This document shows, one piece after another, positions 9,508 to 18,611 of a stretch of 22,976 nt of DNA. Position 1 is the stretch's first letter; every line of letters starts with the position of its first letter. The stretch covers positions 1 to 22,976 of the forward strand of contig JALLPB010001016.1 in assembly GCA_036939975.1 (NCBI GenBank), in the 5' to 3' direction. This stretch comes from Cyclostephanos tholiformis (taxonomy: Eukaryota; Bacillariophyta; Thalassiosirophyceae; Thalassiosirales; Thalassiosiraceae). A program made the translations under genes and the position numbers. The notes under the pieces are model-generated. The model was not told the DNA's origin. It searched no databases and was given only the letters and a program-made list of their open reading frames with translations.

Positions 9508-9820
9508 TAAATAAGACTGATAAATCTAAAAGGTACACTATTTGATTTGGCGGGAACAAAAAACTCGAGTCGGACAGACCGCGTAGGACGTCAACTAAAA
9601 TTGCAATATCTCTTTTCCCAGATGGTTTCTCAAATTGTCTGGTATACCAAACGAAAGCCTATGAGATCCTTTTTTTCAACGGCTTCTTATTTTTTCAGTT
9701 GTACAGATTCCCACATATATGTACAGGCTCAAAGTTGAGTAACACTTCAGCGATTTTCGTACTTCAAATTCTCCCGCCAAAATTTAAAAAGACACCTTTT
9801 AGATTTACCAGTCTTATTTA
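9508..9820. mobile_element. MITE-like element with about 48-bp terminal inverted repeats
   Basis: The left end (9508-9555, TAAATAAGACTGATAAATCT then AAAAGGT...TTTGGCGGGA) is the imperfect inverted copy of the right end (9772-9820, TCCCGCC...AAAAGACACCTTTTAGATTT then ACCAGTCTTATTTA). The element is 313 bp with no coding capacity. Both termini are flanked by or begin with TA, compatible with a TA target duplication of Tc1/mariner-type (Stowaway-like) MITEs, but the superfamily is not proven. Each arm contains an E2F-like TTTGGCGGGA core. It sits between the copia element and a gag-protease fragment. Confidence 0.75.
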
Positions 9821-10325
9821 CGGTACACACACATGCACATAAACGGCACTTTAATCTTTTATATATATTATGATGATGATTGTCAACTGTAGGCAATGCC
9901 AGTTGATGCTTAGGTGTCTCATCAACTTGAAGACTGGCCATCCGTATCAAAAACAGAGGTATCAAATTGTGATCCATAGATTGGATCAGCAATGCATTTC
10001 TCATCACTAACAGGTATGTTTTGAGAGAAATGGGATCATTGTATGCAGTTGCAACATCACAAATCTCCACCATATCCATTATAGGAAGGTTTGAGGAGAA
10101 AGGGGTGACCGTTGCGTAACGACCACTAGTGGCAATGACTGTACAGTCACAGGCTGCAACCGCCATGTTGTCATGGGAGTCCAACTTGGTTGCCCCTTGG
10201 CCACTGTAAGCTCCCAGCAAGGCGCCTCCAATTGTTGTGGCGAGCACCGATGTGCATGCTGCTGAACAAATAGACGCTGTATCCCCATCATCCAGCGACC
10301 ATAATTGATGGGGATCGTGGGGCCC
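9821..10325 (-). pseudogene. Copia-type protease fragment of a second retroelement
   Basis: A minus-strand frame continues from the gag end (in-frame TGA at 10326-10328). It contains a retropepsin-like segment: GATKLDSHDNMAV with a D-S-H active-site variant, VIATSGRYATVTPF, then YLLVMRNALL and SMDHNLIPLFLIR, as in diatom copia proteases. It breaks off after HHHNIY near 9866. The next roughly 45 bp are unrelated filler before the MITE. No integrase or reverse transcriptase of this element follows. Confidence 0.72.
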
Positions 10326-11081
10326 TCAGGCCTTCTTCTCCTTGGATTTGAGGATTCCTGTGAGCTTCATCATAGCCACATTGGCTTGCTCAACCATCAC
10401 CTCAGGAGATGTCATCCCCACAGTTGCAGAGGTTCCACCAAGTAGGACTAGCCATGGTTGCTTGGAAGGCAGCAATGCTTGTTGTTTGCACTTCCGCCAT
10501 GGCTTCATACATCTTTGTCTGATGAGCTTCCATCTCGGAAATCATGCTCTTCAGCTTCTTAGTGGGATCATTACAAAGACTTCCACCAGGGGAGCCGCGC
10601 TCACCACCACCTTTGCCGCCCTTCCCACCGCCTTTACCTTCTTTGCCATGACCATTAGCCTTGTTCCATTTTGACAATTCATCCTGTTGTTCTTTGGGTA
10701 AGGTCTTGAACTCAGCAAACTTGTGGTAGCAAGGCCAACGCCAGACGCTCCTTTCCCAGGCTTCTCACAGTCTCCCCCAAGGCCACCCTTGGGCCGTCCA
10801 TCTGATCCAGAGAAGTTAGCTTCAAACAAGCAGTAACAGGGCATGTGGAGGCCAGGAAAGTGAACGAACTTTCAAAATTCACCCGCTTGTCAACGTCATC
10901 CTGACAAACAGCCGCCGTTGCAGCGAGTACGTTTGGATTGGTAGTCGAGATAGAGTCTAGCAAGTACGTGACTCGTGCTTGTTCATTGGGCACGTCAACA
11001 GGATTTGCTCAGCACATTCAGAAAGGGTAATAAACACCTTCCGGTGCAACCCCATGTGTTGCTGGAGAGTAATGGAGGTAC
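10326..11081 (-). pseudogene. Gag fragment of the second retroelement
   Basis: Reading from 11081, the segments LQQHMGLHRKVF, VPNEQARVTYLLDSI, NPNVLAATAAVC and RVNFESSFTFLAS are followed by a Gly/Lys-rich stretch (HGKEGKGGGKGGKGGG). Then come a coiled-coil-like segment (KKLKSMISEMEAHQTKMYEA) and a charged end KSKEKKA. All three minus-strand frames are used in turn, so at least three frameshifts have accumulated (near 11010, 10830 and 10430). The PNExxRVxYLLDSI pattern is one I associate with gag-like proteins of diatom copia elements. The 5' part is cut off by the TIR element at 11082. Confidence 0.65.
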
Positions 11082-11460
11082 CTCACAAAAACCAAAAATG
11101 GATCTATAAAATAAAAATGCTTCAAATAGATCAATTTATTGTTTCTAATTTAAAATTTATTGTATCTCAGATACATTTATTCTATTTAATAATAAAATTT
11201 AATTTCCTCACTAAAGCAAAAAATAGATCTAAAAACATTAAAAGTTACAAATAGTAGCAGTTATTGCTTCAATATATTGTTTTATTGTATCTGTAGCAAA
11301 ATCGGTTAGAAAAATTTAAGACACCCAGCTGAAAAATCATTAAAAACCAACGGCAAAACTCGGGGACATTTAATTTTTTGTCAGTTGCAGGCCCAGAGTC
11401 CAACGGCCTTATTCTTCTCTCTTCTCTCCACAAGCCAAAAAACAACAAAACAGCATCACC

Positions 11461-11857
11461 ATGGTCCCCCCAGTCCGCTGGCTCCCGGCGGCTCCAATTC
11501 TACAGGTGAGCACGATCGCCCTATGTCGCGCGATCGATCACAATCGTTGCGATCCAGTTATGTAACTTTTATTGATGAAAGTAACAAATCTTTTATTTTA
11601 TTGACCATTCTTCTATGCGCAGAGGCTCGGCGTGCTCTTGGACAAAAGGTGAGTTTTTGAAGTGATAACTCATGATTTTTTCATGGCCGCTTCGTCGAAA
11701 CGATGCGTACTGACTCCAGCTACTCGCTGATATCCTTTTTGCCGCGACCCTCCAAGTCCTCGCTGCATTTCAGCATGATTTCGGACTAGGTGGGCGTGGC
11801 ACCATCGATGCCTTGGTATCGTACGCTAAAAGAGAGAGTTTTTTTTTCATGTAGCGT
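11461..11857 (+). pseudogene. Candidate captured or micro-gene with two GT-AG introns inside the TIR element
   Basis: A CACCATGG start context at 11461 follows a pyrimidine-rich leader. Predicted exons are ...11505, 11623-11648 (26 bp) and 11720 onward, separated by introns 11506-11622 (GTGAGC...GCGCAG) and 11649-11719 (GTGAGT...CTCCAG). Read from the ATG, the spliced product is about 47 residues and stops in exon 3. A second phase-consistent reading without an ATG instead gives ARRALGQK joined to LLADILFAATLQVLAAFQHD, then GLGGRGTIDALVS. That reading looks more protein-like and may be the ancestral host frame. I do not recognise the source gene. Transcription is not shown. Confidence 0.45.
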
Positions 11858-11960
11858 TTTTTAATATATAATAGTAAATACTTAAAGGGAAAATATCACT
11901 TATCTAAAAATTATAATAAAACTAATAGTCATACCATTTGAGAAGCCCAGAACGGCTTCC

Positions 11961-12024
11961 GATGGTGCGACTCTTTTTAGCTTCTCACATGAAAATTGTG
12001 AGAAACTAAAAAGAGATCACCATC
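11961..12024. repeat. Long hairpin inside the TIR element
   Basis: Arms of about 28 bp (11961-11989: GATGGTG, CTCTTTTTAG, TCTCACA; 11997-12024: TGTGAGA, CTAAAAAGAG, CACCATC) are inverted copies with a few mismatches and a 7-base loop. Confidence 0.75.
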
Positions 12025-12301
12025 TGAAACTGGTACCTGAAAACCGTTTTTGTTTCCATACATTATGTAGGAATCAGTATTCCTCGACTGTTCTACATAA
12101 ATAGGAATCAGTACTATTTCGAACGATAATCTTGTAGATCAATTAAGTTGATCTTAAAGTTGATCTAAACGTGCTTAATGGATCTAGTAAAAATACTAGA
12201 TCAACTAAATGTTTTACGTAAAAATTGAGTTGAACCTAGAAGCAGTACACTCAACAGGGCAACATTGTAAATTTTATAGATCCATTTTTGGCTTTTGTGA
12301 G

Positions 12302-12649
12302 ACCAATACAATGCACACCAACTTCACAATTTTTACCTAGCGCAAAAAATATGCAACGAAATGCTCTTCATACATCATTGATGCAATGAGATTCATGAAA
12401 ATTGGAATATAATTCACAGAAGCTGAGGTTCTTGCATGTTCAATGTGCTATTGAAGTCTGTGATCAGAAAAATTTTGGCAAAAAACTATGATATTATGAA
12501 GCTACTGTAAAAAGTTGGCTCTCGTGAGAGCCATTACCAGTTAAGCTGTTATAACCAGAATCACCCTCCCCTGATGCAATGGAGGGACCCCAGTGCAGTT
12601 CTCCCATCTAAATATGATGGGGAATCAATCCCCTCCACTCTGATTCAGC
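12302..12649. other. Non-coding stretch beside the TIR element
   Basis: AT-rich sequence with no supported gene. A perfect short hairpin GGCTCTC-GT-GAGAGCC occurs near 12513-12528. If the gag frame continued across the TIR element it would re-enter here on the minus strand, but I could not recognise a continuation. Confidence 0.4.
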
Positions 12650-13860
12650 TCACAATGCCCGATCCCCATCAAATCCCCGATCGGTTTCCTCCAATAATTT
12701 AAGTACCACTCCCTTTGCCCATTGGTCTGGATTCATATTTATTTCCCCCCGGAGATGGTACTCACTCTGGATGCTGAACATCTTTGTACAAATCATTCCC
12801 TCCATAAACCATCTCCAGCCAATCTCATCCTGGTCACAAGCCATTTTTTGAAAGGGTTCCCCAAGTCTGCTGCAAATCTTCTCCATTGTATGTCCTCCCC
12901 TGCCACACACATATTCTGTGATGCAGTCCAGCAGGTCAAGATCAGTGCCGGCCTCCTCTGGCCAGAATTCCAATAGATCCATCATATGACATAGAGTTTC
13001 CACCCTTCTTACTTGGTTGCAAAAGAGAACACCATGCTCATATGTGTCTCATCATTGCATGCAGCTAGGGCATTTACAGACCATGCTCTTGTCCCATTCC
13101 ATGGTGCCCACAATCCCCATAACCTGCTTGCATGCCCACTGTTGGAACATCCTTGGGACCTTGTGAAGCATTTGAAAGACCATCTCCCAATCTACCTTGT
13201 CATAGGCCAGGGGCTCTAGAATCTTGAGCTGGTGGAATCTGGTTTTGGCCAGCCGGTGATGTGCCAAAAATTGTACGTACTGTCCCATGTCTTCCATTAT
13301 TTTTGCCAACTCAGCAGAGATGTAAACCGACTCTAAGGGGAATGATTGCCCATTGGGTTGGCATGTGGGTTTTATATTCCAGAGGGCTGCTTGCTATGCA
13401 TTGTAATCCATTTAACATTCAGCTGTGAGGACCTGGACAGGTCACCATAGTCCAACCTGTCATCTTGGTATGCTAATGATAAGAGTAGATTCGTTCAAAG
13501 GTAAGGTTGCTGCAGTTGCCCAGACTGTTCTTCAAGACATCAGACATCCAAATGGGCCAGTTGTGAGGGCACCTTCTCAAAAGCCCCCCAACAGTCAGAA
13601 TATATATGAATTGATCCCATTAGGCCTGGGTTGACCTTGTTGGTTGCCAAGAGAATGAGATGTATCACCATTAACCTGATCAGTTCCCCATGGTAGCTGC
13701 AAGCCATGGAACCTCTGGAAATGACACCACATCCTTCTCCTCCCCTTTGTGCACTCTAGACTCTTGCCCTCCAAGTCTCTCACTGTACAGATGGTGCCCC
13801 TATCCACACTAGGTTCCCCCCTATAGTATGCACAGTGCCACCGATTTGGGCATCTTGTTC
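12650..13860 (-). pseudogene. Retroelement pseudogene: RNase H-like region plus Cys/His C-terminal region
   Basis: Reading right to left, GELIRLMVIHLILLATNKV and GSIHIYSDCWGAF (about 13690-13570) look like an RNase H-type core. SDVLKNSLGNCSNLTFERIY and YQDDRLDYGDLSRSSQLN follow in shifted frames. One frame then runs from 13309 to 12650 with QWACKQVMGI, CPSC, two adjacent stops (just 5' of 13051), FCNQVRRVETL and GWRWFMEGMI. The CPSC...H...C spacing resembles zinc-binding tails of non-LTR reverse transcriptases, and the segments recall a conserved repeat-encoded protein family of diatoms. Family placement is from memory and is not certain. At least three frameshifts and three stops make it non-functional. 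No reverse transcriptase core is visible upstream. Confidence 0.5.
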
Positions 13861-14225
13861 AATCATCAGTGTGTTGGGATGGAAAGTGCTGCAAATCACA
13901 TGGGGGAAGCAAATCCGTGCACAAGGATTAGCTGTGAGAGGAGCACATGGTGCTCATTCTGTTTTTGCCCGCTCAAGCGCCGGAGGGGAAACCAGTTGAT
14001 CTTATGTGGAATTGCTTACCTCAGCATCTGAAGTATTTTGACATATCAACTCTAATGGGGAGGATCTCATTGAGGATGTTTGTGGCTGAAGAAATTTTTT
14101 GATTCCACCAGAGGAGTGGGGTATTCAAATTGCATGGGCATGAAAGATAGATAATAAATTAGTCATTGAGAATACTGGAATAACTTATTCATTATTATGT
14201 GTATTCTATGAAAAAAGAGGTGTTA
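13861..14225. other. Non-coding stretch
   Basis: No gene or clear repeat is visible. It may include further decayed 5' sequence of the retroelement pseudogene to its left. Confidence 0.3.
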
Positions 14226-14319
14226 CATCACCAAACCAACAAGGTTGGGATGCCATCACCTCATATTGCTTGTATGTCCCGGGCATCACCAAACCAACAA
14301 GGTTGGGATGCCATCACCT
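14226..14319 (+). repeat. 58-bp-spaced direct duplication
   Basis: A 36-base sequence (CATCACCAAACCAACAAGGT then TGGGATGCCATCACCT) occurs identically at 14226-14261 and 14284-14319. The DNA after each copy is also loosely similar, so this is a two-copy tandem duplication. Confidence 0.85.
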
Positions 14320-14742
14320 TGAATGGTTGCTAGTACATCCCACAAATTTGCAATAAAGCTCCCACTGCATTCTCAATGTTACCTTTTTTGCAGCACCATC
14401 TAACAACTTTGACCCCCAATTCTTTTCACTGCAAATTGCTAAAACAAGTATTAAGGAACCAATACTAATTGATGGGCCATATTTTTCATGCACTCCCCAT
14501 TGAAAAAAATCATTTAAAAATTCACCATCACTGGTCTTACCTTGTTGTAAGGGTGCACCCAAACGATTGCTGACTGCATTCTTAACTGCTCAAACACTCA
14601 ATATTTATTTAAGATGGATGTGAGATGCAGTCTGCAGAAGCAGGAGTTGAACAGCCTCAACAACAATTACATCTCAATGCCTTTTTTGGCATCCACCTTA
14701 ACCTTCCAAGCTCAAAAGTTTGGTCTCGCCTTCACCAATATG
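14320..14742. other. Non-coding stretch before the satellite array
   Basis: No gene is supported. The last 100 bp (from about 14640, CAGCCTCAACAACAATTACATC) loosely resemble the middle of the 192-bp satellite unit and could be a degenerate leading copy. Confidence 0.35.
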
Positions 14743-15437
14743 CCTATCCACAGCATATGAACATGGTCAAACACTTTCTATACACAATATGGATGCCAAG
14801 AAGAAGTGAGCAGTATTCTACTATGGCTTCAACCATGTTGTGTTAACATGCCATTATTTCACCACACTGTCCCCCCAGATTACCACAACCCAGATCAACT
14901 TGGCATGCATTGCAGACTAAGAAAGCACCCATGTGCCTATCCACAGCATATGAATGTGCTCAAGCACTTTCTATATATACAATATTGATGCAGAGAAGAA
15001 GTGAGCAGCATTGTACAGCCTCAACCATGTCAACACATCATTATTTCACCCGACCATCCCAAGATTACCCAAATTTGGGTCAACTTGACCAGCAGTCATG
15101 TAGCAGTGTAAGGGTACACCCATATGCCTATCCACAGCATATGAATGTGCTCAAACACTTTCTATATATACAATGTGGATGCAGAGAAGAAGTGAGCGAC
15201 ATTGTATAGCCTCAACCATGTCAACACATTATTATTTCACCACACTGTCCCCCCAGATTACCCAGATCTGCTGGGTCAACTTGACCAGCAGTGTAACAGT
15301 GTAAGGGTACACCCATGTGCCTATCCACAGCATATGAATGTGCTCAAACACTTTCAATACATACAATATTGATGCAGAGAAGAAGTGAGCAGTATTGTAT
15401 TGCTCCACCCATAGCAACATGCCATTACTTATTTCAT
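14743..15437 (+). repeat. Satellite array, four copies of a unit of about 192 bp
   Basis: CCTATCCACAGCATATGAA starts copies at 14743, 14936, 15127 and 15320, a period of 193, 191 and 193 bp. Each copy continues with CAAACACTTTC (or CAAGCACTTTC), GAAGAAGTGAGC, a CTCAACCATG region, CCCCCCAGATTACC (or a variant) and, in the inner copies, GTGTAAGGGTACACCCAT. The fourth copy is cut after about 118 bp, where the low-complexity tract begins. It is non-coding; the short open frames through it simply repeat the same peptide. Confidence 0.88.
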
Positions 15438-15440
15438 ACA

Positions 15441-15563
15441 ATGACAATGATGATTACAAGAATGACAACAATGACAATTATGACTGATGATGATGATGAC
15501 AATGATGCTGACAATTGATGAAAATGAAAATGACAATGATAATGATGATAATGACAATTATAA
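15441..15563 (+). repeat. Low-complexity ATGA/ATGACA-rich tract
   Basis: A run of AATGAC, GATGAT and AATGATAATG words with almost no C except in GAC. It directly abuts the truncated last satellite copy, suggesting slippage at the array edge. Confidence 0.8.
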
Positions 15564-15886
15564 GTCAAATTTCTTTGAGTCAAGGTCAAAGGTGATTCTG
15601 TCACATAATGAAAATCTACCACCATCACCATCAATGAATTGTTCCCACATCCTTGTCCTTGTTTTTATGGATGGAGAAACACCAGCTTGGTTGCAACTGA
15701 GCATGATTTGCTGCCACCAGAAGGTGTCCATAGGCCTCAAGGGATATACCCAATAATAAGGAGAGCTGAATTTCATGGTCACAGCTTGACTCAATCCTAT
15801 CAGAATGATGATGCAGTGGAGAGGTATATCATATGGGCATCAATGTGGTATAGAATGGGACCATCATAACCAGAAGATATTTTAAT
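15564..15886. other. Non-coding, CpG-poor stretch
   Basis: Open frames of 76-89 codons exist on both strands but have no recognisable motif. I see no supported gene. Confidence 0.35.
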
Positions 15887-15959
15887 ATTCCTTCAGCCCT
15901 TTTGGATCTGGGGTTTGTAAGGGTGTCCTGAGGCTAACCTTAAAAAGGGTGAAAGGAAT
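15887..15959. repeat. Imperfect inverted repeat (hairpin)
   Basis: ATTCCTTCAGCCCTTTT (15887-15903) pairs with AAAAAGGGTGAAAGGAAT (15942-15959), with about three mismatches or slips and a loop of about 38 bases. It could be a small folded element or terminator-like structure; its function is unknown. Confidence 0.6.
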
Positions 15960-18043
15960 ACCCATTTCCCTAAGAATGACATGATTGATTGTACTGCACC
16001 GCCAATGTGCTCTAATAATTACTATCTATGGAACTATTTTGACAGCTTAAATGCTATAAGGGTTCTAGATGGAACAAAAAACTCCCACCTTGTAGCTTTT
16101 TAATGTAGGAATAAGAAACAAACACAAACACAACCACAACACAAACATCCCCACCATAGCAAGCCTCTGCCCTCTCTAGCAACATGGATTTGTTGGTTAT
16201 TACCAATCCAGCACATGGGTGATGTGGAAAAGGGGTTGGGCAAGTGTGTGGTCAAAGCAATTTAATTAATTCAATAAAATAAGGCAGCAATTAATTTAAA
16301 TCTAGCTACAGTTTTATTTTCAATGTACTAAAATGTGAGGAAATCAGTGGCAATATCGATGGCTATGCTGCCAGGTGGATATGGTGAAAAGCACATTGCC
16401 CACTGAAGCATATTGGTGGCTTCATGCAAAGCCCCTAAACATTGCCACCAGGCAAGTGCTCATGCCACCAGGCAAGTGCTCATGCCACATTGGCCCGGCG
16501 GATGCCAGGGTCATTGTTGTGGCATAAGAAAAAAAACACAATGCACAACAACAATTTAGATAGTGATTATCGTACTTTTTTGTTGGTAAACCAATCTAGT
16601 TTTGGCACACAAAGCAGACCCTCTATTCAGCTCATTGAAGCAACAAGCTTCATAGAAAAGTGAATTGAGAGCTTTGTAGCTGACAAGCTCAGCTAATTTT
16701 TGATGCCTTCGAAATTTTTAGGCAACCAAAGTTGGCAAAGAAACTTAGTTTCTATGAAGCACTAAAAATAAATTGGGCCATGTATGGCCCAATAGCAGTT
16801 AACCTGTTAATGTGGCAAGATTTTTGCTCTGGTTGTGATGGGGCAAAAAAATGGATGTTTCTCCGCAAAAAAAACAAGATGTTCATTGGGAGGTGGTGCA
16901 CTGTGAGCCGTGAAAAAAATAAAAAACCCTGATGGTGGCACTTGCTTGTGTGGAAGGGATAACGAATAGTTTTAAATGCAGGAGTATTCAACATCCGCCA
17001 TTTCCCGTATCTCAGTTGTGGGGCATTGCATAGGATAGGTGGGGGTATTGGTGGTTGAGTGAACAAAAGAGATTTCCTACTTTCTCCTTTAGAACCATAA
17101 TTTTGCATGTGGGGCACATGCCATTATCAAATCCAATCATGTCATCAATTCTTTGTCATGTTTGAGGAGAAGATTTTGATACTATTGAATTGCTTATCTT
17201 CAAACAGAGAGTCTTGTTGGGGATGAGACAAGCACGGAGATTTTCTGTCAAGATTTTCTTCAACTCTTTTCCTGATGGTACAGGTTCTCTTGCTTAGACA
17301 TCTTTTCCGCCTAGTGTGGAGAAAAAGTTGTTTGAAGATGGGTGGTACTTTTATGGATGGTGGAAGTGTGTTTTTGGCAAGGATGGGCATGTCTGGGTCT
17401 GTCTGTCAGATATGAATTATGTTAATTGCAATTATTGACAGAGCCATAATATGCGTCTCCCTATGAATGACAGGTTCCCTGTTCCCTCTCGCTCTTGATC
17501 CATCAAGAGCAAATCTTGCATTGTCATTAGCACCACAATGAAATCAGAAATCAGAAATTTCAGGTTTTCCCAAACCCAAAGGACACCCTTTGAGAAATGG
17601 ATAAGAATAACTAAGGTCTGCATCCTGCTGCATATTATTACCATCACTGTTGTAATTAATCTTGTGGAGTTTGTCAAAAAACTTAAACCAGTGTTTTTTT
17701 GAGATCATCTACTGTATATCACAAAGATTTTGTCAACATATGATGTTCATTCTTTATTACTTTTGCTAGCCTACATATCATCCGATATTGAGTAAGAATG
17801 TGACAAGTTAGAAGAAAATGAGGTTAGGAGCGGTGACTGCTAACTGTGCTGCTCTCTCCACCTCCACCTCAAAGAAAAATCACGGCCATGACTTCATCAA
17901 TAATGAGGTACCCTTTGATATGTGGCTTTTAACCTTCGACGAGATGATTTTATACCCCAAAACAGAATTGGGGTATCAATTTTTCATTACTCTTGTTCAG
18001 CCCTCTCAAATTTGCACACCTGACTCTCATCTGCACCAATATT
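15960..18043. other. Long gene-free, CpG-poor stretch
   Basis: About 2.1 kb without a supported gene. It includes a 20-bp tandem duplication (TGCCACCAGGCAAGTGCTCA at 16443-16462 and 16463-16482). There is a 12-bp inverted pair GCTTCATAGAAA/TTTCTATGAAGC near 16648 and 16750, and a short palindrome TTGGGCCAT-GT-ATGGCCCAA near 16773-16792. Open frames here are under 125 codons on shared AT-rich sequence. They may be eroded transposon remnants, but no domain is recognisable. Confidence 0.4.
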
Positions 18044-18379
18044 TTAGCCACTGGAGATGCTTGTCCCATTTTTCCCTGAAACAAATGGTCGATGTTGTTG
18101 ATTGTTGCACTCAGCATTCATGTTGATGCGCCTAACAGCTGGTGCTAGGCTACCATCATACAGTGCTATGGTACTGCGAAGCCTAAATGTTTCCTTTGAC
18201 TGAACCAAGAGAGAGATAGATGCAACTGCAATGAAGAGAGGAGGAATCCAGAGGTGCACTTTCAAAGGAAACCCAGATTGATTAGTGACCAACCTAGTCA
18301 AGATGAGGCAAGGCTTGAATGGGATAACAAGGCCAAAGAGAAGGGAAGAATGACCTTGCCTAGCAAACGATTGATGTAA
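18044..18379 (-). other. Unassigned open frame with possible membrane segments
   Basis: An uninterrupted minus-strand frame of 111 codons with no ATG near its start. It contains two hydrophobic stretches (SLLFGLVIPFKPCLIL and VHLWIPPLFIAVASISLLVQ) and a polar tail. It lies at the edge of the CpG-poor zone and could be a decayed exon of a membrane protein. No family is recognised, and coding status is doubtful. Confidence 0.25.
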
Positions 18380-18611
18380 TCACATACTAAATCGACGATG
18401 ATTCAAATAAAAAAAGTTTCACTCAGTTTTAAAGATGCGAAAAAGGTTTATCCTCAGAGGAATTCGAATGCCTCTATGAAAAAATGAAGGTGAATCGTGA
18501 GCACTTGTTCTGCCCAAGGAAAAAGCAATGGGTGTCCCCGATGGTATCCAATACCAGTCATTGTCACCGTATCTCTCTCTGTCTCCGCGCGTGGGTCGAC
18601 GCGAAAGTGAG

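Larger units (their letters stand above)
11082..12301. mobile_element. 1220-bp TIR element carrying a small spliced gene fragment
   Basis: Thirty-one-base terminal inverted repeats with one mismatch (11082-11112 CTCACAAAAACCAAAAATGG..., and 12271-12301) bound an AT-rich element. Both subterminal zones hold several TAGATC/GATCTA motifs. No transposase is encoded, so it is non-autonomous. A target duplication is unclear; GGT/ACC on the two sides is the best candidate. The left side interrupts the gag fragment, so it inserted after that retroelement. The centre (about 11390-11860) has GC-richer, CpG-containing sequence with splice sites, unlike the rest of the element, suggesting capture of host gene sequence. 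Confidence 0.75.

Noticed and set aside
9350..9559. Minus-strand frame crossing the 5' LTR end
   Set aside because: It spans the LTR boundary and the MITE terminus, so it cannot be one ancestral gene.
14743..15437. Possible CRISPR-like array
   Set aside because: The period is about 192 bp and the whole unit is conserved, with no short repeat and unique spacer pattern, in a eukaryotic context.
14625..15518. Repeated open frames with a shared AYPQHMNVLKHFLY-like peptide
   Set aside because: The peptide repeats because the DNA is a satellite of about 192 bp; frames are interrupted and there is no sign of selection.
16732..17117. Open frames of 66 and 121 codons on opposite strands
   Set aside because: No motif, overlapping each other in CpG-poor repeat-like DNA.
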